From assembly GCF_000023585.1 (NCBI RefSeq), contig NC_012914.1, forward strand, positions 768,001 to 832,000: 64,000 nt of DNA. Direction: 5' to 3'. The notes below the pieces were generated by a model. It saw only the letters and a program-made list of their open reading frames with translations. It made no database searches and was not told the DNA's origin. Below, one piece after another: positions 27,748 to 37,257 of this stretch. This stretch comes from Paenibacillus sp. JDR-2. GTDB lineage: Bacteria > Bacillota > Bacilli > Paenibacillales > Paenibacillaceae. The position numbers and the translations under genes were made by a program. Within the stretch, counting starts at the first letter, position 1. Each line of letters starts with the position of its first letter.

Positions 27748-27789
27748 GATTAAACCTGTCGGCAGGTATAGTAGTCGGCAGGTTTAATC
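27748..27789 (+). other. Intercistronic stem-loop between binding-protein and permease genes
   Basis: GATTAAACCTG (27748-27758) pairs perfectly with CAGGTTTAATC (27779-27789). No T tract follows. It has the same position and probable role as the hairpin at 16302-16347 in the mannan operon. Confidence 0.6.
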
Positions 27790-27811
27790 ATAGTCAAGGG
27801 AGATTGAGATT

Positions 27812-28708
27812 ATGATAAAGAAATTTGTATACTCTCAAAAAGTTGCGCCTTATGTTTTTGTATTGCCATTCATACTCATATTCTTAATATTCTGGTCTTA
27901 TCCGCTTGCAAATTCATTCGTAATGAGTTTTCAAGATAGGATGTTGGGACAGGATCCTAAGTGGATTGGTGAAGCGAATTATTCGAAATTATTGACAGAC
28001 AAAGTGTTTTTGACGGCTATTAAAAACAGCGTCGTGTACATGCTGGGAACCTTAGTGCTGTTAATCCCCTTTCCAATGTTATTCGCCGTTATGATAAACA
28101 GTAAGTTAATGATGGGAAGAGAGTTTTTTAAATCTTCGTTCTTTCTCCCTGCATTGACGTCTGTCGCAGTTGCGGGTACCATTTTCCGCCTTACATTCGG
28201 CGAAATGGAAGGTTCATTAATGAACAGTTTCCTAGGTTTATTTGGTGTAGAGCCTATTAAATTCTTGAAAGACGGAGAATGGAGTATGGCGGCACTCTTA
28301 ATACTTGCATGTTGGAGATGGACAGGCGTTAATATGCTGTACTATCTATCCGGTTTGAAAAGCATTGACAATGAATATTATGAGGCTGCTTCAATTGACG
28401 GGGCATCTGCTTGGCAAAAGTTTAGAGCGATTACAATGCCATTATTGAAGCCGACCACGATATATGTTACGACAATTAGTGTTTATGCAGGTTTGGCAAT
28501 GTTTACCGAGAGCTTAATGATGTTTAACGGTAACAATTCACCGAAAAATATTGGCTTAACCATTGTCGGTTATCTGTACAGACAAGGGATTGAGAAGAAT
28601 AAGCTGGGTTATGCAGCCGCGGTTGGTATCGTTCTGTTAGTCATTGCTATGGTTATCAATTTAACGCAGCTGAAATTTAGTGGAATGTTCAAAAAGGAGG
28701 AGGATTAA
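27812..28708 (+). CDS. CUT1 sugar ABC permease (AraP-like, MalF type)
   Basis: 298 aa, six membrane segments; EAA loop IDNEYYEAASIDGASAWQKFRAITMP at about 188-213. AAGGGAG precedes the ATG. One base separates its stop codon from the start of the next permease. A+T-rich codon use (AAA, TTA, AAT) compared with other transporters in the window. Confidence 0.92.
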   Translation: MIKKFVYSQKVAPYVFVLPFILIFLIFWSYPLANSFVMSFQDRMLGQDPKWIGEANYSKLLTDKVFLTAIKNSVVYMLGTLVLLIPFPMLFAVMINSKLMMGREFFKSSFFLPALTSVAVAGTIFRLTFGEMEGSLMNSFLGLFGVEPIKFLKDGEWSMAALLILACWRWTGVNMLYYLSGLKSIDNEYYEAASIDGASAWQKFRAITMPLLKPTTIYVTTISVYAGLAMFTESLMMFNGNNSPKNIGLTIVGYLYRQGIEKNKLGYAAAVGIVLLVIAMVINLTQLKFSGMFKKEED

Positions 28709-28709
28709 A

Positions 28710-29558
28710 ATGGGCGCAAGTCAATCGAAGAATAACTTAATTGCTAGAATAGTCATGATTAGTATCTTTATTATACTGTTCGTTATAATTATGATTCCAT
28801 TCTATGCAGTGGCCCTATCTTCCTTTAAACCAGGTGAATCATTAATAAGATATGGTCTTAACTTAAGTTTGGATTTTAAAATAATGAGCTTTGACAATTT
28901 CAACTATCTGTTTACTGGACAACATGATTATTTTGTATGGTTTTGGAACAGTATGACTTTAACAATCGTTCAAGTGGTTGTAACCCTTTTTGTAAGCGCT
29001 TTTGTTGCGTATGGTTTTGCGGCATATGATTTTAAAGGTAAGAACTTCCTCTTTATATGTGTTTTACTCATTATGATGGTGCCTTTCGAAATATTGCTGG
29101 TTCCTTTGTATAGCCTAATTAATGACTTGCATATGGTGAATAGCTATTCAGCTGTCATTTTACCGGGTATAGCGAATGCCGGGACGATATTCTTCTTCAG
29201 GCAATATCTAAGAAGCATACCCAAAGAAATTATTCAATCCGGGCGAGTTGATGGCGCCAACGAATATGCGATTTATTTCAGACTGATTATGCCGATTATG
29301 AAGCCTTCCTTTGCGGCAATGGCCATTCTGAATGGTATGAATAGCTGGAATAATCTTTTGTGGCCATTCATGGTGCTGGGAGATCAGAGTAAAATTACAC
29401 TTCCAATCGGTTTGAAAACTTTGTTAACTCCTTATGGGAATAACTATGACCTTTTGATCGTGGGCTCTTTCTTCTCCATCATTCCAATTTTCATACTGTT
29501 TATCGCTTTCCAGAGATATTTCATAGAGGGTATGACTGCAGGTGCTGTTAAAGGTTAG
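28710..29558 (+). CDS. CUT1 sugar ABC permease (AraQ-like, MalG type)
   Basis: 282 aa from ATG 28710, which has an AAAGGAGGAGG site; an upstream in-frame GTG at 28680 was rejected. Six membrane segments, EAA motif SIPKEIIQSGRVDGANEYAIYFRLIMP. It pairs with the AraP-like permease. The GH43 gene follows after 58 bases. Confidence 0.92.
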   Translation: MGASQSKNNLIARIVMISIFIILFVIIMIPFYAVALSSFKPGESLIRYGLNLSLDFKIMSFDNFNYLFTGQHDYFVWFWNSMTLTIVQVVVTLFVSAFVAYGFAAYDFKGKNFLFICVLLIMMVPFEILLVPLYSLINDLHMVNSYSAVILPGIANAGTIFFFRQYLRSIPKEIIQSGRVDGANEYAIYFRLIMPIMKPSFAAMAILNGMNSWNNLLWPFMVLGDQSKITLPIGLKTLLTPYGNNYDLLIVGSFFSIIPIFILFIAFQRYFIEGMTAGAVKG

Positions 29559-29616
29559 TATTTAAACTATGACACAGTTGATAGGCTGGAGAGATCAACA
29601 AAAGGAGTTATACGCC

Positions 29617-30582
29617 ATGAAACCATTGATCGTGCAAAGAGCTGATCCATTTATTTACCGACATTCGGACGGTTATTATTATTTCGTGGCATCCGTACCA
29701 GAGTATGATCGTATCGAAATCCGCAGGGCGCAGAACCTTGAGGGGCTTGTTACAACAACTCCTGTTGTAATCTGGAGAAAGCACGAGACAGGGCTGTTAA
29801 GCGCGAATATTTGGGCGCCGGAGCTGCATTTTATCGATGGCAGATGGTATGTCTACTTCGCCGCGGCGCATACTTCGGAGACGAATGAAGGCCTGTTCGA
29901 CCACCGGATGTTTGTTCTCGAATGCGCAAGTGCCAATCCGCTGGAAGGCGAGTGGGAGGAGAAGGGACAGGTCCGTGCGGCTTGGGAGAGCTTCTCGCTG
30001 GATGCCACAACCTTCGAGCATAACGGAGAACGTTATTATGTCTGGGCGCAGAAGGATCCGGCTATTGAAGGGAATTCCAATCTGTATATTTCGAAAATGA
30101 GCAATCCGTGGACGCTTACCGGCAAGCAAACGATGATTTCTATTCCGGATCTGGACTGGGAAAGAATCGGCTTTAAAGTGAATGAGGGGGCAGCCTTTAT
30201 CCGCAGGGGAGACCGCGTTTTCCTGTCCTACTCCGCAAGCGCGACGGACTTCAACTATTGCATGGGAATTCTGGAAGCATCCGCTGATGCGGATTTGCTT
30301 GATGCGGCATCATGGGATAAATCGCCGGTACCGGTACTGACAACCGATGAGCTGCTCGGCCTGTATGGACCCGGCCATAATAACTTTACGGTGGCAGAGG
30401 ACGGTACAACCGCGCTGTTTGTCTTCCACGCCAGAACCTACAAAGAGATTGTAGGCGATCCGCTGTACGACCCGAACCGTCATACCTTTGTGGCGGAGCT
30501 GAAGTGGACCGAAGACGGTAGACCGGATTTCCGGGCATCCGTTGCGGCATTGCAGCTTCCTCATGAGGAAGCTTCCTCGTAG
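29617..30582 (+). CDS. GH43 family hydrolase, probable intracellular alpha-L-arabinofuranosidase
   Basis: 321 aa from ATG 29617 (AAAGGAG 9 bases upstream), no signal peptide, so cytoplasmic. Five-bladed propeller of GH43: catalytic base Asp10 (RADPFIY), pKa-modulating Asp129 (SLDATTF) and general acid Glu190 (KVNEGAAFI) are all present. It would release arabinose (or xylose) from oligosaccharides brought in by the transporter encoded immediately upstream. Its base composition is that of the main chromosome, unlike the three genes before it. Exact linkage preference cannot be read. Confidence 0.88.
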   Translation: MKPLIVQRADPFIYRHSDGYYYFVASVPEYDRIEIRRAQNLEGLVTTTPVVIWRKHETGLLSANIWAPELHFIDGRWYVYFAAAHTSETNEGLFDHRMFVLECASANPLEGEWEEKGQVRAAWESFSLDATTFEHNGERYYVWAQKDPAIEGNSNLYISKMSNPWTLTGKQTMISIPDLDWERIGFKVNEGAAFIRRGDRVFLSYSASATDFNYCMGILEASADADLLDAASWDKSPVPVLTTDELLGLYGPGHNNFTVAEDGTTALFVFHARTYKEIVGDPLYDPNRHTFVAELKWTEDGRPDFRASVAALQLPHEEASS

Positions 30583-30602
30583 ACAGAGGAGTCTAACAAA
30601 CA

Positions 30603-30650
30603 AAATGGCTGTCCCAAAAGTCGATGAAGAAGACTTTTGGGCAGCCATTT
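30603..30650 (+). terminator. Terminator of the arabinose-type operon
   Basis: AAATGGCTG plus TCCCAAAAGTC pairs with GACTTTTGGG plus CAGCCATTT around a GATGAAGAA loop, a stem of nearly 20 bp. It starts 20 bases after the GH43 stop codon. Only a short T run follows. Confidence 0.75.
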
Positions 30651-30737
30651 GACGTTTGTGTAACGGAATTCTGATTTGTAGCAGGCTACACTGGATTTCT
30701 TGCAACATAAAAGTGCGATATTAACAGGCAACTCACT

Positions 30738-30824
30738 CTACGTTGGAATCCGTTCAGTATAATCAGTCCAATTGGACGACAGCGGCTCATTCTGGACCTT
30801 TTTATTGGAACAAATCCAACGTAG
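30738..30824. repeat. 87-bp segment bounded by a perfect 10-bp inverted repeat
   Basis: CTACGTTGGA (30738-30747) and TCCAACGTAG (30815-30824) bound an 87-bp intergenic segment with an internal TCCAATTGGA palindrome. No coding frame is supported here. Together with the terminators at 30603-30650 and 30846-30894 it accounts for the 333-base gap between convergent genes. It may be a relic of a small mobile or palindromic element. Confidence 0.45.
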
Positions 30825-30845
30825 CTTCGAAAAGTAAAAAAAAAA

Positions 30846-30894
30846 GAAAGGCAGCCCGATCGTCATTTGAAATGGACGATTGGGACTGCCTTTT
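30846..30894 (-). terminator. Terminator of the LplA-like binding-protein gene
   Basis: AAAGGCAG-CCCGATCGTC-ATTT pairs with AAAT-GGACGATTGGG-ACTGCCTTT. On the minus strand it is followed by a long T run (the A run at 30836-30845). Confidence 0.85.
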
Positions 30895-30915
30895 ATCGTA
30901 TGCCTATTAGGCTTG

Positions 30916-32622
30916 TTATTGCGCTTGCGATACCGACTTGAACCAGTCGTTAACCTCCTGCGTGATTTGATCGCCGCCGTTGGATTTCCAGCTGGAGACG
31001 AAAGTATCAAACGCGTCGATCGGAAGCTTGTTGTAAATGATCTTGTTGAACGTCTCCAGCTCGGATTGGCGGAGGAGGTTCCATTTGGAGATCATCGTTG
31101 GCGTTGCCGCGCCCGTGAAGTAGTTCTGCTTGCGGACGTCGATCTGCGACATAACCACTTTTGCGGCGTACCAGTTCTCCGGTTTGCGGAATTCGAACAG
31201 CTGCTTCTCGTAAGGTGTTTCCGGCTTATTGCCTTCCGCCAGCTTCACCAGCGTCTTCATGTACAAGTCCGGAATACGGGCAGGACCAGTGATGAACTGG
31301 AATTCGTTGTTGAAGTCCTTGATCTTCGTTTGGTCGCTTGTTGGTTCACCGTCGACGACATCCCAGTCGTAGCCTTTGGCGAAGCCGTACTCATATTCAC
31401 TGCCAACGGCCGGGTTCGCGAGATTATCCAGCAGGTAGTTGTAATAAAGAATGATGGCTTCCGGATGCTCGGCGTTTTTGTTGACCATAAAGCTGCTGTT
31501 AACGCCGGAGTTTTGCCATTTCGTGCCGATCTTGCCGTCTGGTCCGGCCGGAACCGGATAAGCTTTGTATTTGGCGCCTTTTACGTTTTTCAGTAGGTCA
31601 GGAGCCGGCCAGTCGGGAACCCAGTTCGCGCCAGGCAAGACGCCTGCGTTGCCTTTGGTCCAGATTTCGGCAGACTTGCCTTCATCCCAGAGGGCAGCGT
31701 CCGGATGAATGTAGCCTTTTTGCATCCATTCCTGCATTTTCGCGAGCGCCTGTTTGGCGCCCGGATTTACGGAGCCGTATTCCAGGTTGCCGCTCGCATC
31801 CTTGTTCCATTGCTCCTCAATCGTGCCGTAAGCGCCGAACAGCCAGTCCAGGCCGCCCATCCAGGTGTTCGTGTTGCTCTTAAGCGAGACGGCGAGAGGG
31901 TAAACGTCTTTTGCAGCCAAGCCGTCCGGGTTCTCGTTCTTGAACTTATCCAGAATGTTCTCGAGATCCGCGATGGTTTTCGGAGCCTGCAGATTCAGCT
32001 TCTCCATCCAATCTTCGCGCAGCCAGAGCACGGTATCGTCATTATCGGTGTATTCCATAATTGGCAGGTTCCACTTCTTGCCGTCCTTGGTGAACGGGTA
32101 CCACAGCTCCGGATGCTTGGCCGCGTGGTCCTTCCAGGTTTGGTTAGCGTATTTGTCGAACAGCTCGTCGATCGGCATGAATTCGCCGGAATCAATCAAC
32201 TGGTTGGTCAGGACCGGATCGGTTGGCACCATAATGAAGTCTGGCAGCTTCTCGCCGGAAGTCAGGGCAAGCTGGAGCTGCTGCTTGTATTGGTCGCTGC
32301 CTGCCGGGAACCAGGTGTCCTTGCTCAGCTTAATGCCAAGCTTTTCCTCCATAAAGCGGGTGTGGACGTTGTTTTCCTTGGTCTCGCCTTCTCTATACTT
32401 CTTCGGCATAAGAATGGTGCTGATCTCGATTGCCGGGTCGTATTTGCCTGCCTCGAAGGCTTTATCGGCAGCGGATTGCTCGACCGGCGCCGAAGAGGAA
32501 GGGCTTGCGTCGGCGCTAGCGGAAGGACTTGCATTGTTGCCGCCGTTATTATTCGAGCAGCCGGCCAGAACGACGAGCGACATGGCAGCAGGTACGAGCC
32601 AATTTCTCTTAAGTTTGCTCAT
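30916..32622 (-). CDS. Sugar-binding lipoprotein, LplA-like (long family)
   Basis: 568 aa. Lipoprotein signal with lipobox VLAGC, then an Asn/Ser/Ala-rich linker to about 60. This is the long (about 500-570 aa) extracellular solute-binding family of LplA, paired elsewhere with LplB/LplC-type permeases and YesM/YesN regulators. GGGGGAT precedes the ATG at 32622. The gene is downstream of and in line with the RR/kinase pair, while its likely permeases lie beyond the kinase on the other strand (36292-38130). Substrates of the family are plant oligosaccharides; the specific one is unknown. Confidence 0.88.
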   Translation of the reverse strand: MSKLKRNWLVPAAMSLVVLAGCSNNNGGNNASPSASADASPSSSAPVEQSAADKAFEAGKYDPAIEISTILMPKKYREGETKENNVHTRFMEEKLGIKLSKDTWFPAGSDQYKQQLQLALTSGEKLPDFIMVPTDPVLTNQLIDSGEFMPIDELFDKYANQTWKDHAAKHPELWYPFTKDGKKWNLPIMEYTDNDDTVLWLREDWMEKLNLQAPKTIADLENILDKFKNENPDGLAAKDVYPLAVSLKSNTNTWMGGLDWLFGAYGTIEEQWNKDASGNLEYGSVNPGAKQALAKMQEWMQKGYIHPDAALWDEGKSAEIWTKGNAGVLPGANWVPDWPAPDLLKNVKGAKYKAYPVPAGPDGKIGTKWQNSGVNSSFMVNKNAEHPEAIILYYNYLLDNLANPAVGSEYEYGFAKGYDWDVVDGEPTSDQTKIKDFNNEFQFITGPARIPDLYMKTLVKLAEGNKPETPYEKQLFEFRKPENWYAAKVVMSQIDVRKQNYFTGAATPTMISKWNLLRQSELETFNKIIYNKLPIDAFDTFVSSWKSNGGDQITQEVNDWFKSVSQAQ

Positions 32623-32740
32623 TTATCTATCCCCCAACGTTGTTTGGTGTCTTCATGTGTAACTCTATCAAGAGTTCGGGGACGGCATCTATATGGCGAT
32701 ATTAGTTTTCGTAGGACTCTCTTAGGCTGTTGGCGCAAAA

Positions 32741-34348
32741 TCAACGTCCATCCCGGTATTCCTGCGGAGTGACATCGAACTGCCGCTTGAACACCTTGAT
32801 GAAGTAAGCGGGATCCAGGTAGCCGATGTCGGCGCTGATTTCGTAAATCTTCTTATCGGTCGCCTTCAACAGGTGGCAGGCGCGTTCCATCCGAACGGAG
32901 GCTACGTAGTCGCTGATTCCTTCACCGGTCTCCAGCTTATAGATTTTCGAAAGGTGAGTAGGGTGAAGATTGACGTAATCCGCCAGCGCGCGCAGCGATA
33001 CGTCGAGATGGAGATGCTTGTCCACGTAATCCCTGATCTTCTGCACGTATTGGGAGCGGGCATTCTTTGCGTCGTGAGCCGTTCCTTCGCGCAGCTTCGC
33101 CAGAGCGTTAAGCGACCACTTCCGCAGCTTGCCGATCGAAGCGAAGGCTTCTCCGCTTTGCAGCAGCTCCATGTCCGGCCCGATCAAATCCGCCAAGGTG
33201 TGGCCGCTGCGATGGGCAAGGTGCATGAAGGCGGAGCTGATCGTATAGCCCATCTCGAGGCAATGTTCCCATGACTCGGAGCCTTTGTCCTCCAGCTCGT
33301 CGAATGCTGCGGCGAGCTTGTCCTCCGCTGCCTCCCAGCGGCCTGCTTCCGCAAGGTTGAGGAGCCCGGGATGACCGTGAATGACATCAAGCGCGCCAAA
33401 AGCGGTCGCTTTCCTCGTACCGTCCACTTTCATGACAAATTCCTGTTCATCCCCGACGATTTGCCGGAAGTAGGAGACGGCTTGCCGGTATTGCTCCGGC
33501 AGCTCTTCAGGGAAGAGGAACGAATCCGTCACCACGACGGAGACGGCGCCTTTCAGGAACTGCTTCACCTTGGCCTGTATCTGCATGGCAAGCTTCTCAA
33601 GCAGGATGTCGGGCCGATCTACCGCCGGATGCTCCTTGGCTTGCAGCAGAAAGGCCAGGTATCCGTGCTCCTCCTTAACGCTCCATACGCCCATGAATTC
33701 CTGGAGAATCTCTTCCGCGATATTCATAATGGCGTATTCCACAAGATGCTGTCCGTTGCCCCGGTAATGGCCGAACTCGTCCTCCAGGCGCACGAGCGCC
33801 AGAGCGCAGGATCCGCTCCGGAATGGCAAGCCGTACATGTCCAGCTTCCGGATCCATTCCTCTTCCGCTATCCGTTCTCCCCGGAAGGCGCCAAGAAGCA
33901 GCTGGCCCCTAAGGAGCGGAAGGTTCTCGCGCAGTGCGAACTGCGTTCGTTCCTGGGAGCTGACGTTTTCCCATTCCGCCTTAAGCTGATCGATCGCGGT
34001 TTGCGCGGCGCCAAGCAGTTCCTCGTTGGTCGGCGGCTTCAGTAAATAGTCTACGGCATGGTGGCGAAGCGCCTCCTTGGCGTATTCGAAGTCTGCATGG
34101 CCGGACAGGATGATGCACTTGATTCGCTTGTCCTGCTCCCGAATCCGTTCAATGAGCTCGATTCCGGTCATCTCCGGCATAAGCACGTCCGAAATGACGA
34201 TATCGATCGGATTCGTGCCGATGATTTGCAGCGCTTCGCGGGCGGAATAGGCGCGGTGAACATACTCGATCCCAAGCGTATGCCAAGGCTTGTGCATGGA
34301 CAGATTCTCAACCCAATGGGCTTCGTCGTCTACGATTAACAATTGCAT
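32741..34348 (-). CDS. Response regulator, YesN type with AraC DNA-binding domain
   Basis: 535 aa from the ATG at 34348, chosen because AAGGAGG lies just before it and the receiver domain starts at once (MQLLIVDDEA); the open frame extends 60 codons further but with no domain. Phospho-acceptor Asp54 in IVISDVLMP; AraC double helix-turn-helix at about 435-533 (LHPTHLSKIYKLETG, ISADIGYLDPAYFIKVFKRQFD). It partners with the kinase 37 bases upstream and probably activates the divergent permease operon and the LplA-like gene. Confidence 0.92.
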   Translation of the reverse strand: MQLLIVDDEAHWVENLSMHKPWHTLGIEYVHRAYSAREALQIIGTNPIDIVISDVLMPEMTGIELIERIREQDKRIKCIILSGHADFEYAKEALRHHAVDYLLKPPTNEELLGAAQTAIDQLKAEWENVSSQERTQFALRENLPLLRGQLLLGAFRGERIAEEEWIRKLDMYGLPFRSGSCALALVRLEDEFGHYRGNGQHLVEYAIMNIAEEILQEFMGVWSVKEEHGYLAFLLQAKEHPAVDRPDILLEKLAMQIQAKVKQFLKGAVSVVVTDSFLFPEELPEQYRQAVSYFRQIVGDEQEFVMKVDGTRKATAFGALDVIHGHPGLLNLAEAGRWEAAEDKLAAAFDELEDKGSESWEHCLEMGYTISSAFMHLAHRSGHTLADLIGPDMELLQSGEAFASIGKLRKWSLNALAKLREGTAHDAKNARSQYVQKIRDYVDKHLHLDVSLRALADYVNLHPTHLSKIYKLETGEGISDYVASVRMERACHLLKATDKKIYEISADIGYLDPAYFIKVFKRQFDVTPQEYRDGR

Positions 34349-34385
34349 GGAAGAGCCTCCTTGTAAGTGTGCTGCGTAATTGGGA

Positions 34386-36134
34386 TTATGAAGCTTCCTT
34401 CGGAATCTCCCATACGATCTCGGTCCGGAAGCCTCCAAGCTCGGATGAGGAGAAGGACAGGGAGGAGCGGGGACCAAAGCAATGGATAATTCGCTGATTG
34501 GTGTTCCAAAGCCCATACCCCATATCATCCTGCATAGGGCCTCTCATTTTCTGATTCATCAGCTCCAGCTTTTCGCCATCCAAGCCAGGGCCGTCGTCAT
34601 CGACGAAGATCCGCCAGAAGCCTCCTTCGATCTGTCCGGCGATGCGGATCTCCCCGGAGGAATAGGATTTGCTTACCCCGTGAATGACGGCGTTCTCCAC
34701 CAGGGGCTGCAGCATAAGCCGCGGTACCTGTTGTCCCCGCATCTCTTCCGGGATATCGATGGAATAGTGGATCCGTCCGTTTCGCATTTTTTGAATATCC
34801 AAGTAGTTAACGATTAACTGAATTTCGTCCTGAAGGCTGGATACCGGCTTCTCCATCCTAGTGATGTAACGATAATACGAGCTAAGGCTGTAGCCCATCT
34901 TGACGACGGCCTCTTCGTCCTTCATCTGCGCCATATTGATCATGTATCCCAGACAGTTATATAAAAAATGGGGATTGATCTGCGCCTGCAGCTGCTTCAT
35001 CGTTGCTTCCTGCGCAATCAGCCTCTCCTTCAGCACGTTGTCGATCAAGGTCTCGATCTGCGCCGACATATCGTTGAACCGATAGAACAGGAAGGTGAAT
35101 TCGCTGTTCGCCTTGGCATGGATGCGGGCCGAGAAATCGCCGAGCTGAACCTTCTTGAGTCCGCGGATCAGCTTCAGGATTGGGCGCTGCACGTCGCGGT
35201 AGAGCACGATCGAGAAGAAAGCTCCGATAACGAGCAACAAGGCCATAGCCAGGTAAAACAGATTCCGGCTGGACGAGATCGGGCCGAGAATTTGGTCAAG
35301 AGGCACCGGATCGACGAGATACCACTCCAGCTGCGGCGACTTCACCAGGCTGACGAGATAGCTTTGCCCGTTCAGCTTGATCGTCTTCTGCATCGAATCC
35401 TCGAGCTTCTGGCCGTCCAAGTAACGGGTCAACTCCTCCGCAAGCTCCGGGGAGGCGCTTCTGTTCAGAATCGGCTTCTGGCCCGGGGCGTAGAAGAGGG
35501 GATCGCCTTGTCCGCCTTCCTTGTACGTATCCAGCATATTCTGGATGTTCGAGGAGCCAAAGCTGGCTCCGACGACCAGATTGCTGCCCGTAAGCTTCTG
35601 CTGGCCAAGCGAGTCGGCATAATACCAGCGGAAAGCCATTCCTTCCGTACCCGTCGCTCCCTCGCTATAGGTCCAGTTCTTCGATATATTGCGCTTTAGA
35701 TAATCCTCGTCGTACGCAACGCTTGTGCTGGAATTTGAGAGCGCTTCCTTGTGCAGCTGCGAATACACCGTGAACTCGACCGGCCAGATGTTGACGACGC
35801 CGGACTGAAGCGCCATTTTCTCCAAAACCATATATCTTGTCTGCATCCAATCATAGTTATCGTCCCAGATGTTAAGCCCGTTGTACTTCTGCACGTTGGG
35901 ATCTTTCGAGAAGGTGAACACGAAATCCATCGTCTGGTTGATCCGGGATTCAATCTGGCTGGACAGGAAGCTGAGCTGCTTGATGTTCGAGTTGCGGATT
36001 TCCTTGCCGATGACGCCGGTGGCGACATTGTTGGAATATGCGAATAAAATGCCGATCGGTATAAACAGCAGGATAATAAGCCCTAAATATTTAACGAACA
36101 GGCTGATCTGCAATGGCTGTCTCGTTTTCTTCAT
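34386..36134 (-). CDS. Sensor histidine kinase, YesM family
   Basis: 582 aa from ATG 36134, preceded by GGGGGGAAC; an upstream in-frame TTG at 36167 was rejected. Membrane segments at about 16-38 and 280-302 enclose an extracytoplasmic sensor region of about 240 residues; HAMP at about 305-360; His389 in INPHFLYN; HATPase_c with VENAVIHG, DDDGPG and YGLWNTNQRI. It is divergent from the LplB/LplC permease genes 157 bases away, so it probably senses their substrate. Confidence 0.92.
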   Translation of the reverse strand: MKKTRQPLQISLFVKYLGLIILLFIPIGILFAYSNNVATGVIGKEIRNSNIKQLSFLSSQIESRINQTMDFVFTFSKDPNVQKYNGLNIWDDNYDWMQTRYMVLEKMALQSGVVNIWPVEFTVYSQLHKEALSNSSTSVAYDEDYLKRNISKNWTYSEGATGTEGMAFRWYYADSLGQQKLTGSNLVVGASFGSSNIQNMLDTYKEGGQGDPLFYAPGQKPILNRSASPELAEELTRYLDGQKLEDSMQKTIKLNGQSYLVSLVKSPQLEWYLVDPVPLDQILGPISSSRNLFYLAMALLLVIGAFFSIVLYRDVQRPILKLIRGLKKVQLGDFSARIHAKANSEFTFLFYRFNDMSAQIETLIDNVLKERLIAQEATMKQLQAQINPHFLYNCLGYMINMAQMKDEEAVVKMGYSLSSYYRYITRMEKPVSSLQDEIQLIVNYLDIQKMRNGRIHYSIDIPEEMRGQQVPRLMLQPLVENAVIHGVSKSYSSGEIRIAGQIEGGFWRIFVDDDGPGLDGEKLELMNQKMRGPMQDDMGYGLWNTNQRIIHCFGPRSSLSFSSSELGGFRTEIVWEIPKEAS

Positions 36135-36291
36135 CGTTTCCGTTCCCCCCGGAGATATGCCTAACAAAACCCTATCGATCCTAACAATGTCCTATAGTGG
36201 GACGATGCGCTTGATTGCTACGATAGCTAAGCAAGGATTTGCTCCATTATACCAGTTAACGATTTTTAGAAAATAGATAGGAGAGAGTGCC

Positions 36292-37239
36292 ATGGAAAAT
36301 ACAACAAACAGTCTCGAATTATCGACACCGCCGAAAGCCGGCAAAAGACGACGCTACAAGCAGCCATGGATTCTCCACTTCATGGTGCTGCCGGCCGTTC
36401 TGCTGTCGTTTGTCTTCTCCTACATCCCGATGTCGGGTGTCGTGATGGCCTTTCAGGATTATAAGGCCCGGCTTGGCTTCCTTCATTCGCCATGGGTGGG
36501 ATTCAAGCATTTCAATTACATGTTCTCCAACGATTATTTTGTGAAGATTATCGGGAATACGTTGCTGTTCGCCAGTTCAAAAATCGTCCTGAACCTCATC
36601 ATCCCGTTCGCCTTCGCGCTTCTGCTCAACGAAGTCCGCAGCATGGGACTTAAGCGCTCCGTTCAGACGCTGGTGTACCTGCCTCACTTCCTGTCCTGGG
36701 TTACGCTGTCCGGCATCCTGATCGACGTGCTTGGCCAGACCGGTATCGTCAATCAGTTCCTGACAAGCGCGTTTGGCATTCAGCCGATCTTCTTTCTCGG
36801 GGACGGCACTTGGTTCCGGATGACCATCGTCGTAAGCGACGTCTGGAAGGAATTCGGCTTCAACACCATCGTCTTCCTGGCTGCGCTCTCTGGGATTAAT
36901 CCGGCCCTTTACGAAGCGGCGGAGGTGGACGGAGCGACCCGCTGGAAGCAGACGATGCACATTACGCTTCCGTCGCTCCTGCCAATGCTGATCGTAGTCG
37001 CAACGCTGGCTATGGGCAACGTATTGAACGCCAACTTCGATCAGGTGTTCAACCTGTACAGTCCGATGATCTACCAGCAGGGCGACATCATCGACACGTT
37101 TGTCTACCGTGAAGGCCTGTTAAGCGGCCAGTTCAGCTTCGCAACGGCGGTTGGTCTGTTCAAGTCGGTCATCAGTCTGGTTCTGATCGTGATCTCTTAC
37201 CGGATTGCCTACAAATTCGCCGGTTACCGAATCTTCTAG
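36292..37239 (+). CDS. ABC permease, LplB type
   Basis: 315 aa. A Lys/Arg-rich cytoplasmic N-terminus of about 25 residues precedes six membrane segments. EAA loop NPALYEAAEVDGATRWKQTMHITLPS at about 205-230 and the family C-terminus YRIAYKFAGYRIF. The ATG is preceded by GGAGAGAG. The LplC-type partner follows after 18 bases. Confidence 0.92.
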   Translation: MENTTNSLELSTPPKAGKRRRYKQPWILHFMVLPAVLLSFVFSYIPMSGVVMAFQDYKARLGFLHSPWVGFKHFNYMFSNDYFVKIIGNTLLFASSKIVLNLIIPFAFALLLNEVRSMGLKRSVQTLVYLPHFLSWVTLSGILIDVLGQTGIVNQFLTSAFGIQPIFFLGDGTWFRMTIVVSDVWKEFGFNTIVFLAALSGINPALYEAAEVDGATRWKQTMHITLPSLLPMLIVVATLAMGNVLNANFDQVFNLYSPMIYQQGDIIDTFVYREGLLSGQFSFATAVGLFKSVISLVLIVISYRIAYKFAGYRIF

Positions 37240-37257
37240 GAAAGGGGAGGGGAACCC

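Noticed and set aside
31705..32772. 355-aa plus-strand open frame
   Set aside because: Antisense of the LplA-like lipoprotein gene, which has a ribosome site, lipobox and terminator.
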